DNA from: an uncultured Lachnospiraceae bacterium
GTDB taxonomy: Bacteria; Bacillota; Clostridia; Lachnospirales; Lachnospiraceae
Direction of reading: 5' to 3'
DNA: 26,508 nt
Assembly (NCBI GenBank): GCA_910585895.1
Contig: CAJUHY010000037.1
Location: 1-26,508, forward strand
This document shows, piece by piece, positions 15,975-22,498 of this stretch. Positions within the stretch are counted from its first letter, which is position 1; each line of letters opens with the position of its first letter. The notes beneath the pieces were generated by a model. That model searched no databases. It saw nothing but the letters and a program-made list of their open reading frames with translations, and was not told where the DNA came from. The position numbers and the translations under genes were made by a program.

Positions 15975-16358
15975 ATGGGAAAAGGCAAGATTGTATTGAG
16001 TGTTGTGAGCAGCATATTGAGTATTTCCATCATGGTTCTAGTATTAATTGTAGTCCTGAGGGCAGGTAAGACCGCCTACGGCATGGGATATCGGATTTTT
16101 ATGGAGCCCGCCATGGAAGAGGCGCCAGGGCAGGATGTAACTGTGGAAGTAAAAAAGGGCATGTCGCCTATGGAGCTGGGAGAACTTCTCGAAGGGAAGA
16201 AGCTTGTTGACAGCGGTGTTCTTTTCATGCTTCAGCTTCAGGTGCTGGATTACAATGATAAACTTAAGCCAGGAACTTACACGCTCAATACGTCCCAGAC
16301 TGCGAAAGAGATGATGCAGGTGATGGCGGAAGAAGAGGTTGAGGAAGTCACAGAATGA
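15975..16358 (+). CDS. Short MltG/YceG-like membrane protein without the catalytic domain
   Basis: A 127-residue protein with one N-terminal membrane segment (about 6-28: VLSVVSSILSISIMVLVLIVVL). An extracytoplasmic part follows: VTVEVKKGMSPMELGELLEGKKLVDSGVLFMLQLQVLDYNDKLKPGTYTLNTSQTAKEMMQVM. This matches the LysM-like N-terminal portion of endolytic transglycosylase MltG (G-S/M-ss...LxxGLI, LKPGTYxL), but the whole catalytic domain is missing. Full MltG proteins run to about 350 residues. The gene sits where yrrL (mltG) lies in Bacillus, before trmR, and overlaps trmR by 4 bp (ATGA), so it is a maintained gene, not debris. It might regulate or recruit a cell-wall enzyme; that is inference. 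Confidence 0.8.
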   Translation: MGKGKIVLSVVSSILSISIMVLVLIVVLRAGKTAYGMGYRIFMEPAMEEAPGQDVTVEVKKGMSPMELGELLEGKKLVDSGVLFMLQLQVLDYNDKLKPGTYTLNTSQTAKEMMQVMAEEEVEEVTE

Positions 16359-17008
16359 TATCAGAGGAACGTTTGACCACATATATCAATTCTTTAGATA
16401 GCGGTAATCCTTCTTTCTTAGCGGAGATAGAAGAGGAGGCACATAGGAATTATGTGCCCATTATCCGCCGGGAAACGCAGAATCTATTAAAACTCCTGCT
16501 TGCTATGAACCGCCCGGAGCGTATTCTGGAGGTGGGGACTGCAGTGGGATTTTCTGCATTATTGATGGAATACTACAATCCCGTGGAATGTGCGGTTACT
16601 ACAATTGAGAATTATGCTAAGAGAATTCCCATTGCCCGTGCAAATTTTGTGCGCGTAGGCAAGCAAAATGTGATACAATTATTAGAAGGGGATGCTATGC
16701 AGGTTATGCAGGAACTGGAAGGGCCTTATGACTTCGTCTTTATGGATGCAGCAAAGGGGCAATATATTCATTTTCTTCCGGAAGTAATGCGTCTTCTCTC
16801 CCAGGGAGGGGTTCTGGTCTCAGATAATGTCCTGCAGGATGGAGATATTTTGGAATCCCATTTTGCCGTGACGAGGAGGAATCGTACCATCCATAAACGG
16901 ATGCGTGAATATCTGTATGAGCTGACCCATACAGATGGGCTGGTAACGTCCGTGCTGCCCATCGGGGATGGGATTGCAGTTACCCTAAGGAGGGACCAAA
17001 TGACCTAA
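16355..17008 (+). CDS. trmR: tRNA 5-hydroxyuridine methyltransferase TrmR (O-methyltransferase family)
   Basis: SAM-dependent class I O-methyltransferase of 217 residues. Motif I is EVGTAVGFSALL (59-70); TTIEN (82-86) is the ribose-binding acidic motif; Asp131 and Lys134 in FMDAAKGQY and Asp157-Asn158 in VSDNVL are the family's metal/catalytic residues. The Bacillus orthologue YrrM (TrmR) methylates 5-hydroxyuridine to 5-methoxyuridine at wobble position 34. The next gene encodes the hydroxylating U32 protein, which supports this specific function. The start overlaps the MltG-like stop (ATGA). The last residues (TLRRDQMT) are encoded by the first copy of a repeat that flanks a 137-bp insert. 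Without the insert the protein would end TLRRKL in an ATGA overlap with trhP. Confidence 0.9.
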   Translation: MISEERLTTYINSLDSGNPSFLAEIEEEAHRNYVPIIRRETQNLLKLLLAMNRPERILEVGTAVGFSALLMEYYNPVECAVTTIENYAKRIPIARANFVRVGKQNVIQLLEGDAMQVMQELEGPYDFVFMDAAKGQYIHFLPEVMRLLSQGGVLVSDNVLQDGDILESHFAVTRRNRTIHKRMREYLYELTHTDGLVTSVLPIGDGIAVTLRRDQMT

Positions 17009-17130
17009 GGAGGGACCCACGAAGTGGGAGGATGCCTTAGGTCTCCAACCGTCTTGAGTGAAGTAATCTTAAGTGGGAGGATGCCTTAGGGTTCCTGGAA
17101 CAGGCAGAGAAGTAAATTACCCTAAGGAGG
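16980..17130 (+). repeat. Repeat-rich insert between trmR and trhP, flanked by 14-bp direct repeats
   Basis: TTACCCTAAGGAGG occurs exactly at 16980-16993 and 17117-17130, a period of 137 bp. Inside are CCTAAGGAGGGACC at 16984 and again at 17004, and a 20-bp exact repeat beginning AAGTGGGAGG at 17022-17041 and 17071-17090. The CCTAAGG and CCTTAGG motifs are inverted partners: 17004-17010 with 17035-17041 (enclosing CCCAC-GAA-GTGGG), and 17084-17091 with 17120-17127 (8 bp perfect). The latter would bury the CTAAGG half of the trhP ribosome binding site. No transposase is present. It looks like a small non-autonomous repeat (MITE- or REP-like). Confidence 0.85.
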
Positions 17131-17135
17131 AAATT

Positions 17136-18377
17136 ATGAACAAACCAGAATTGCTTGTACCGGCAAGCAGCCTTGAGGTATTAAAGATTGCCGTAATATT
17201 TGGCGCAGATGCGGTGTACATTGGCGGCGAATCATTTGGGCTGAGGGCAAAGGCCAAAAATTTTTCTATGGCAGATATGCGTGAAGGAATAGATTTTGCG
17301 CATGGGCGCGGGGTGAAGGTTTATGTGACCGCTAATATTCTGGCGCACAATGAGGACCTTGAGGGTGTGAGGGAATATTTTAGTCAGTTAAAGGAAATAA
17401 AGCCGGATGCGCTGATTATTTCCGACCCCGGAGTTTTTATGGCTGCAAGGGAAATCTGTCCTGAACTGGAAGTGCATATTTCCACACAGGCCAATAATAC
17501 CAATTACGGCACGTACCGTTTTTGGCATAAGCTGGGAGCTAAGCGTGTGGTATCGGCGCGGGAACTGTCATTGCAGGAAATTGCCGGAATCCGTAAGAAT
17601 ATCCCGGCAGATTTGGAGATTGAGACGTTTATCCACGGCGCGATGTGCATCTCATATTCGGGACGCTGTCTGTTAAGCAACTATTTTACCGGAAGGGATG
17701 CCAACCGGGGCGCGTGTACCCATCCTTGCCGCTGGAAATATGCGGTTGTGGAGGAGACCAGGCCAGGGGAATATATGCCGGTTTATGAGAATGAAAGAGG
17801 CACTTATATTTTTAATTCCAAGGATTTGTGCATGATAGAGCATATTCCGGAACTTATGGAGGCGGGAATTGACAGTTTTAAGATAGAGGGCAGGATGAAA
17901 ACAGCGCTCTATGTGGCAACTGTGGCAAGGACTTACCGTAAGGCGATAGATGATTATTTTGAATCTCGGGAATTATATGAGAAGAATATGTCCTGGTATT
18001 TAGAGCAGATTGTGGGCTGCACATATCGGCAGTTCACGACGGGGTTTTTCTTCGGGAAACCGGATGAAAATACGCAGATTTATGACAATAACACGTATGT
18101 AAAGGAATATACTTATCTTGGAATTGTAGGGGAGAATACCGATAAGGGCTACCGCATAGAACAGAGAAATAAATTCTATGTGGGGGAAGAAATTGAAGTT
18201 ATGGAGCCCAGTGGGGAAAACATGACGGTAATTGTGAAGTCTATTCGGGATGAAGAGGGCAATGAGATGGATTCTGCGCCCCATCCCAAGCAGGTGTTAT
18301 ATATTGATGTAGGCCATCAGTTGGCAATGTTTGATATTTTGCGTAGGCCAGAAAAGGAGGAACAGGCAGATGAGTAA
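17136..18377 (+). CDS. trhP: U32 family protein, tRNA wobble-uridine hydroxylation protein TrhP
   Basis: A 413-residue member of peptidase family U32. These proteins were named as collagenases, but the E. coli and Bacillus members TrhP make 5-hydroxyuridine at tRNA position 34, using prephenate. PELLVPASSLEVLKIAVIFGADAVYIGG opens a TIM-barrel-like domain. IETFIHGAMCISYSGRC and NRGACTHPCRW supply the four conserved cysteines (171, 178, 194, 198) that bind an Fe-S cluster. FKIEGRMK and YVATVARTYRKAID follow, and the C-terminal domain includes YLGIVGE. The start at 17136 has CTAAGGAGG; an earlier GTG at 17073 lies in the repeat insert and is rejected. The gene follows trmR, so the two successive modification steps are encoded together. 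Bacillus has two such genes (yrrN, yrrO); only one is here. Confidence 0.9.
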   Translation: MNKPELLVPASSLEVLKIAVIFGADAVYIGGESFGLRAKAKNFSMADMREGIDFAHGRGVKVYVTANILAHNEDLEGVREYFSQLKEIKPDALIISDPGVFMAAREICPELEVHISTQANNTNYGTYRFWHKLGAKRVVSARELSLQEIAGIRKNIPADLEIETFIHGAMCISYSGRCLLSNYFTGRDANRGACTHPCRWKYAVVEETRPGEYMPVYENERGTYIFNSKDLCMIEHIPELMEAGIDSFKIEGRMKTALYVATVARTYRKAIDDYFESRELYEKNMSWYLEQIVGCTYRQFTTGFFFGKPDENTQIYDNNTYVKEYTYLGIVGENTDKGYRIEQRNKFYVGEEIEVMEPSGENMTVIVKSIRDEEGNEMDSAPHPKQVLYIDVGHQLAMFDILRRPEKEEQADE

Positions 18378-19428
18378 GGACAAATATGTAGCATATGTAG
18401 GTACGTATACCCATGGAAGCAGTGTTGGCATCCATATTTATGATATGGATGTGGAAGAAGGGAAATTGACGGAACGCAAGGTGGTTCCTATCAGTAACCC
18501 CTCCGATTTGACTGTTTCAGCTAATGGGAAATATCTCTATTCCATAGCAGATGAAGGTGTGGCAGCATTTCGTATTTTGGAGGACGGTGATTTGGAGCCA
18601 ATCAATGAGAAATGGATTGGCGGTATGCGTGGCTGCTATGTGTCAGTGGATAGTGAGAACCGTTATTTGTTTGTCGGTGGTTACCATGATGGACGTGTCT
18701 CAATGATGAGGCTCAATGAGGATGGCAGCATTGAAGGCGTCGCGGACGGCATTTTCCATACAGGTATGGGCAGGAGCATTGCGGAGCATAATTACCGTCC
18801 CCATGTCAACTGTGTGGAATTGACGCCCTGGCAGAAGTTCCTGTGCGCAGTGGACGGCGGTCTGGACCATGTGAAGATATATGAGATTGATTACGAGAAA
18901 GGTAAGCTGAAACTGGCGGATATTATCCGGTCGCCGCTCGATTCTTCGCCGCGTATGATTCGTTTTGGCAAAAAAGGGGAACATGCCTATGTATTGTGCG
19001 AGGAGAGCAATGAGATAAATGTGTACCGTTATGAATGTGCTCCGGAGGGACCGGTGTTTGAGGAAGTGCAGAATGTTCCTACGGTGAATAAAGAAGATGG
19101 GCGTACAGGCTGTGCAGCTTCCGGTATGGAGATTAGTCCTGATGGTAAATATCTGTTCTGTTCTAACGCAGGCGCCAATTCTGTGATGATATATGCAATT
19201 GATGAAAAGAGTGGGGAGCTCACGGAGTTATGTGAATCAAAAATCAGCGGAGATTACCCCAAAACCTTGGCAATTTTCCCGGACGGCAGGCATTTTGTCA
19301 GTTTGAATCATGACACCAATGAGATTACCACTTTCCGTATAGATTATGATAAGAAATATTTCCTGATGATGGCGAAACCGATTTCTATCGATGAACCGAA
19401 CTGTATACACATCCATAAATTGGTATAG
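18370..19428 (+). CDS. Lactonase-fold (seven-bladed beta-propeller) protein, possible 6-phosphogluconolactonase
   Basis: A 352-residue soluble protein of the YbhE/Pgl lactonase family. Propeller repeats are visible: YVAYVGTYTHGSSVGIHIYDMD, NPSDLTVSANGKYLYSI, GCYVSVDSENRYLFVGGYHDGRVSMMRL, SPRMIRFGKKGEHAYVLCEESNEINVY, GMEISPDGKYLFCSNAGANSVMIYAID and YPKTLAIFPDGRHFVSLNHDTNEITTF. In known Pgl this fold hydrolyses 6-phosphogluconolactone in the oxidative pentose phosphate pathway. The family also contains uncharacterised sugar-lactonases, and the window holds no zwf or gnd, so the substrate is open. The ATG at 18370 has AAGGAGG nine bases upstream and overlaps the trhP stop by 8 bp, so the two are translationally coupled. 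Confidence 0.85.
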   Translation: MSKDKYVAYVGTYTHGSSVGIHIYDMDVEEGKLTERKVVPISNPSDLTVSANGKYLYSIADEGVAAFRILEDGDLEPINEKWIGGMRGCYVSVDSENRYLFVGGYHDGRVSMMRLNEDGSIEGVADGIFHTGMGRSIAEHNYRPHVNCVELTPWQKFLCAVDGGLDHVKIYEIDYEKGKLKLADIIRSPLDSSPRMIRFGKKGEHAYVLCEESNEINVYRYECAPEGPVFEEVQNVPTVNKEDGRTGCAASGMEISPDGKYLFCSNAGANSVMIYAIDEKSGELTELCESKISGDYPKTLAIFPDGRHFVSLNHDTNEITTFRIDYDKKYFLMMAKPISIDEPNCIHIHKLV

Positions 19429-19500
19429 AGGTAAATGATTATTATTATCCATAAAGGAAAGGACTACAGTATGCAGCAGTTTCCTCTGATAACAAGGAAA

Positions 19501-19543
19501 GAGGGATATCCACCAGCATGATTATTGCTGATGGGTATCCCTC
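19501..19543 (-). terminator. Hairpin between convergent lactonase gene and aroC (bidirectional terminator)
   Basis: GAGGGATATCC (19501-19511) pairs with GGGTATCCCTC (19533-19543), one G-U pair, with an inner CAGCA/TGCTG stem. It starts 6 bases past the aroC stop. On the minus strand the stem is followed by TTTCCTT, a moderate U-tract; on the plus strand by TCAATTTAT. It probably serves both converging genes, better for aroC. Confidence 0.75.
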
Positions 19544-19548
19544 TCAAT

Positions 19549-20673
19549 TTATATCTGCAGATGATCCATGGCTGCGCCCTGATTTTCCAGCATCAAATCT
19601 AACAGAGTCAATGCTGCCATACATTCCACTACTACGACAGCCCTGGGTACGATAATAGGGTCGTGCCGTCCGTGGATGGAAATGGAAATATTTTCCTTAG
19701 CCTTGTTGATAGTCTGCTGTATGGAAGCAATCGAGGGCGTAGGTTTGAATGCAGCCCGAAAGATAATAGGGGCGCCGTTGCTGATGCCGCCTAAGATGCC
19801 GCCGGCATGATTGGTATCAAAACAGGGCTTGCCTTCCTCTATATGAATGGAATCATTATTGTCAGAGCCTTTGGCAGCGGCGGCGGCAAAACCAGCTCCA
19901 ATCTCAAAACCCTTGACCGCCCCGATGGAGAAGATTGCTTTTGCCAGGTTTGCATCGAGTTTGTCAAATACAGGTTCGCCAATTCCAGCAGGGACTCCGG
20001 TAATAATTCCTTCCACAATTCCGCCGGCAGAATCCAACTCTTTCATACAATTATCCAGATATTCCTGTGCTTTCTCGGAAGAAGCGCGGTCCGGCATATA
20101 GAAAGAGTCTGAAAGAATATGTTCCTGTAAGGAGTATTTGTTGTTGTGCATACTGGCAAGCAGGTCTTCGGCAGTTTGTGGAATGCTAATCGGACCGATT
20201 GTGCGTGCATAGGTCAAAAAAGAGATACCCAATTGGTTTAAAATTTTAATGGCAATGGCGCCGCCGGCAACCCTGCCAATCGTTTCGCGACCAGAGGAGC
20301 GCCCTCCTCCGCGATAATCTCGAAAGCCATATTTTTCATCAAACGTAAAGTCTGCGTGCCCGGGGCGGTAGTAGGTGGCGATATCTCCATAATCTCGGGA
20401 ACGCTGGTCCTGATTAAATACGACCAGGCTGATGGGAGTCCCGGTTGTTCGTCCTTCAAAGACGCCAGAGAGGATTTCCACACGGTCAGCTTCCTTGCGG
20501 GGTGTGGAATATTTTGATTTTCCAGGTTTCCTTCTGTCTAAAAATTCCTGTATATCGGCTTTGCACAAGGTAAGCCCTGCAGGACAACCGTCCACGACAA
20601 CGCCGATTCCTTTTCCATGGGATTCCCCCCAGGTAGTAATCTGAAAATGTTTTCCGAATGTTGAGCCAGCCAT
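19549..20673 (-). CDS. aroC: Chorismate synthase
   Basis: Last step of the shikimate pathway: 5-enolpyruvylshikimate-3-phosphate to chorismate, with reduced FMN as cofactor. It has 374 residues. Family signatures are GESHGKGIG (16-24), RPGHADFTFDEKYGFRDYRGGGRSSGRETIGRVAGGAIA (in 103-141), NHAGGILGGISNGAPI and the C-terminal HDPIIVPRAVVVVE. The ATG is preceded by AAGGAG on the minus strand. It stands alone on this strand between lactonase and tgt, away from other aro genes, with its own promoter and terminator. Chorismate is also the precursor of prephenate used by TrhP, but the shared location is probably chance. Confidence 0.98.
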   Translation of the reverse strand: MAGSTFGKHFQITTWGESHGKGIGVVVDGCPAGLTLCKADIQEFLDRRKPGKSKYSTPRKEADRVEILSGVFEGRTTGTPISLVVFNQDQRSRDYGDIATYYRPGHADFTFDEKYGFRDYRGGGRSSGRETIGRVAGGAIAIKILNQLGISFLTYARTIGPISIPQTAEDLLASMHNNKYSLQEHILSDSFYMPDRASSEKAQEYLDNCMKELDSAGGIVEGIITGVPAGIGEPVFDKLDANLAKAIFSIGAVKGFEIGAGFAAAAAKGSDNNDSIHIEEGKPCFDTNHAGGILGGISNGAPIIFRAAFKPTPSIASIQQTINKAKENISISIHGRHDPIIVPRAVVVVECMAALTLLDLMLENQGAAMDHLQI

Positions 20674-20711
20674 AGTAATCTCCTTTTCAATGATTTTTAA
20701 ATTCTTGTACC

Positions 20712-20740
20712 ATTATAGTCAATCCCAGGATGAATGAAAA
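20712..20740 (-). promoter_or_regulatory. Likely aroC promoter
   Basis: On the minus strand: TTTTCA (20740-20735), 17-bp spacer and a perfect TATAAT (20717-20712), about 39 bp before the aroC ATG. An overlapping alternative is TTGACT, 17 bp, TAAAAA a little further downstream. Either would serve aroC. Confidence 0.6.
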
Positions 20741-20751
20741 GTACTTTTTGC

Positions 20752-20780
20752 TTGAGAAAGGAAAATAAATCTGTTATACT
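20752..20780 (+). promoter_or_regulatory. Sigma-A promoter of tgt
   Basis: TTGAGA (20752-20757), a 17-bp spacer and TATACT (20775-20780). Transcription would begin near 20787, about 100 nt before the tgt ATG, right at the start of a leader with inverted repeats. It is divergent from the aroC promoter, the two -35 boxes being about 11 bp apart. Confidence 0.83.
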
Positions 20781-20787
20781 TTGTTCG

Positions 20788-20845
20788 GTTATGTCAGACA
20801 AGTTTATTTGTGCAAAACGCAAATTGTTGTTATAACAGACATAAC
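20788..20845 (+). promoter_or_regulatory. Structured 5' leader of tgt
   Basis: GTTATGTC (20788-20795) pairs perfectly with GACATAAC (20838-20845). Inside, ATTTGTG (20806-20812) pairs with CGCAAAT (20818-20824, one G-U) around CAAAA. The outer stem begins at the predicted transcription start, so the whole structure would be in the RNA, 40 nt ahead of the tgt start codon. It does not show the CUAC/A-rich tail layout of a class I preQ1 riboswitch. Confidence 0.45.
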
Positions 20846-20887
20846 TGTTTCATTACAACTTAGCAGAGCAACAGAAAGGAAAACTTT

Positions 20888-22015
20888 ATGTATAAATTGA
20901 TAAAGCAGGAAGGTCGGGCGAAGCGAGGGGAATTCCAGACAGTGCATGGCACGATTCAGACTCCGGTATTCATGAATGTGGGAACTGCGGCGGCAATCAA
21001 GGGGGCCGTGTCCACGCAGGATTTGCAGGAGATAAAGACGCAGGTACAGCTTTCCAATACTTACCATCTCCATGTGCGTCCGGGAGATGAAGTAGTTAAA
21101 AAATTAGGGGGGCTTCACAAATTTATGGTCTGGGACAAGCCCATACTCACCGATTCCGGCGGGTTTCAGGTGTTTTCGCTTGCCGGTCTGCGCAAAATTA
21201 AAGAGGAGGGCGTATACTTTCATTCCCATATTGATGGCAAGAAAATTTTCATGGGACCCGAGGAGAGTATGCAGATTCAGTCCAATCTTGCCTCCACGAT
21301 TGCCATGGCATTTGATGAGTGTCCTTCCAGTGTGGCAGAGCGTTCCTATGTGGAAGCTTCCGTGGCGCGCACAACCAGATGGCTAAAACGCTGCCAGCAG
21401 GAGCAGGAGCGTCTGAACGGGCTGGAGACAACAATCAATAAACAGCAGCTGCTGTTTGGCATCAACCAGGGGGCCATTTTTGATGATATTCGTATTGAAC
21501 ATGCCAAGGCGATTTCAGAGCTTAATCTGGACGGATATGCCATCGGAGGGCTTGCCGTGGGGGAGAGTCATGAGGAGATGTACCATATTTTGGATGTGAC
21601 GGTTCCACATTTGCCGGTGGATAAGCCCACGTACCTGATGGGGGTAGGAACGCCGGCAAATATTCTGGAGGGTGTAGAACGCGGCGTGGACTTTTTTGAC
21701 TGCGTATATCCCAGCCGTAACGGACGGCACGGTCATGTGTATACCAACTTTGGGAAGCTGAATCTCTTCAACCAGAAATTTGAACTGGATGATAAGCCGA
21801 TTGAGGAGGGCTGCCAGTGTCCAGCCTGCCAGCATTACAGCAGAGCATATATACGCCATTTGCTCAAAGCCAAGGAAATGCTGGGGATGCGTCTTTGTGT
21901 GCTCCATAACCTGTATTTTTATAATACAATGATGGAAGAAATCCGGGAAGCTTTGGATGCGGGGAGATTTCATGGCTATAAGGAGGAGAAGATATATCGA
22001 ATGAACTGTTCCTGA
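20888..22015 (+). CDS. tgt: tRNA-guanine transglycosylase
   Basis: Swaps guanine 34 for preQ1 in GUN-anticodon tRNAs, the committed step to queuosine. It has 375 residues in a TIM barrel. DSGGFQVFSL begins with the catalytic Asp89. GINQGAIFDDIR (191-202) and GGLAVGESHEEM (220-231) bind the base. VDFFDCVYPSRNGRHG holds the nucleophile Asp271. Zinc ligands are Cys309, Cys311, Cys314 and His340 in CQCPAC and LCVLHNLYFY. The typical length and all active-site parts point to a working enzyme. AGAAAGGA precedes the ATG. No queuosine synthesis genes (queA, queC-F) are in the window. The usual neighbour yajC follows. Confidence 0.98.
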   Translation: MYKLIKQEGRAKRGEFQTVHGTIQTPVFMNVGTAAAIKGAVSTQDLQEIKTQVQLSNTYHLHVRPGDEVVKKLGGLHKFMVWDKPILTDSGGFQVFSLAGLRKIKEEGVYFHSHIDGKKIFMGPEESMQIQSNLASTIAMAFDECPSSVAERSYVEASVARTTRWLKRCQQEQERLNGLETTINKQQLLFGINQGAIFDDIRIEHAKAISELNLDGYAIGGLAVGESHEEMYHILDVTVPHLPVDKPTYLMGVGTPANILEGVERGVDFFDCVYPSRNGRHGHVYTNFGKLNLFNQKFELDDKPIEEGCQCPACQHYSRAYIRHLLKAKEMLGMRLCVLHNLYFYNTMMEEIREALDAGRFHGYKEEKIYRMNCS

Positions 22016-22041
22016 ATTTTTCATAAAATACAGGAAAACAC

Positions 22042-22070
22042 TTGCCCTCTCGTGTCATTTTGTGTAAAAT
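22042..22070 (+). promoter_or_regulatory. Promoter of yajC
   Basis: TTGCCC (22042-22047), a 17-bp spacer and TAAAAT (22065-22070). Just after the expected start, CGCGTAATTTTACGTG (22079-22094) forms a near-perfect palindrome that could be an operator or a small 5' hairpin. yajC therefore need not depend on tgt transcription. Confidence 0.68.
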
Positions 22071-22145
22071 AGTATAAGCGCGTAATTTTACGTGAAAATA
22101 TGAGAGTTCTGAATAGGATTGCGAAGAGAAGCAGGAGGAAGAAAT

Positions 22146-22466
22146 ATGTCTATTTTAGCAGCAGAAGCTGGAAGCATGTCTGGATTTTCACTTATCTGGA
22201 TTGTAGTAATGTTGGTAGCTCTTTACTTTATGATGATTCGTCCACAGCAGAAAGAGACCAAGCGGAAGAATGCTATGCTCTCCGACCTTGCGGTGGGTGA
22301 TACGATTTTGACGACAAGTGGATTCTATGGAACAGTCATTGATATTACAGAAGATACGATTATTGTAGAGTTCGGAAGCAATAAGAACTGCCGTATCCCT
22401 ATGCAGAAATCAGCCATTGCTATGGTAGAGAAGCCAGAAGATGCGGTGGAAAAGGAAAGTAAGTAA
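22146..22466 (+). CDS. yajC: Preprotein translocase subunit YajC
   Basis: A 106-residue accessory subunit of the Sec translocon that associates with SecDF. One membrane segment (about 12-30, GFSLIWIVVMLVALYFMMI) is followed by the family hallmark RPQQKETKRKNAMLSDLAVGDTILTTSGFYGTVIDI, a small beta-domain in the cytoplasm. The ATG at 22146 is chosen: AGGAGGA lies 6-7 bases upstream, while the TTG at 22119 has no ribosome binding site. tgt-yajC is the classic order, but secD and secF do not follow; a terminator and leuB come next. Confidence 0.95.
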   Translation: MSILAAEAGSMSGFSLIWIVVMLVALYFMMIRPQQKETKRKNAMLSDLAVGDTILTTSGFYGTVIDITEDTIIVEFGSNKNCRIPMQKSAIAMVEKPEDAVEKESK

Positions 22467-22470
22467 GAGT

Positions 22471-22498
22471 GCTCCGCAACTTGTTGCGGGGCATTTTA
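22471..22498 (+). terminator. Rho-independent terminator after yajC
   Basis: GCTCCGCAAC (22471-22480) pairs with GTTGCGGGGC (22483-22492), with one G-U pair and a tight loop, followed by ATTTTAT. It begins 5 bases after the yajC stop. Its last four stem bases also belong to the long inverted repeat at 22489-22524, so the two structures compete. Confidence 0.78.

Noticed and set aside
16983..17130. A CRISPR array
   Set aside because: The repeats are few, differ in orientation and spacing, have no uniform spacers and have no cas genes nearby.
17073..17135. An upstream GTG start for trhP
   Set aside because: It would add 21 residues encoded by the repeat insert. The ATG at 17136 has CTAAGGAGG and gives the family N-terminus.
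20787..20887. A preQ1 riboswitch before tgt
   Set aside because: The leader has stems, but the class I loop and A-rich tail are not recognisable, and class II features were not seen. It is kept only as an unassigned structured leader.
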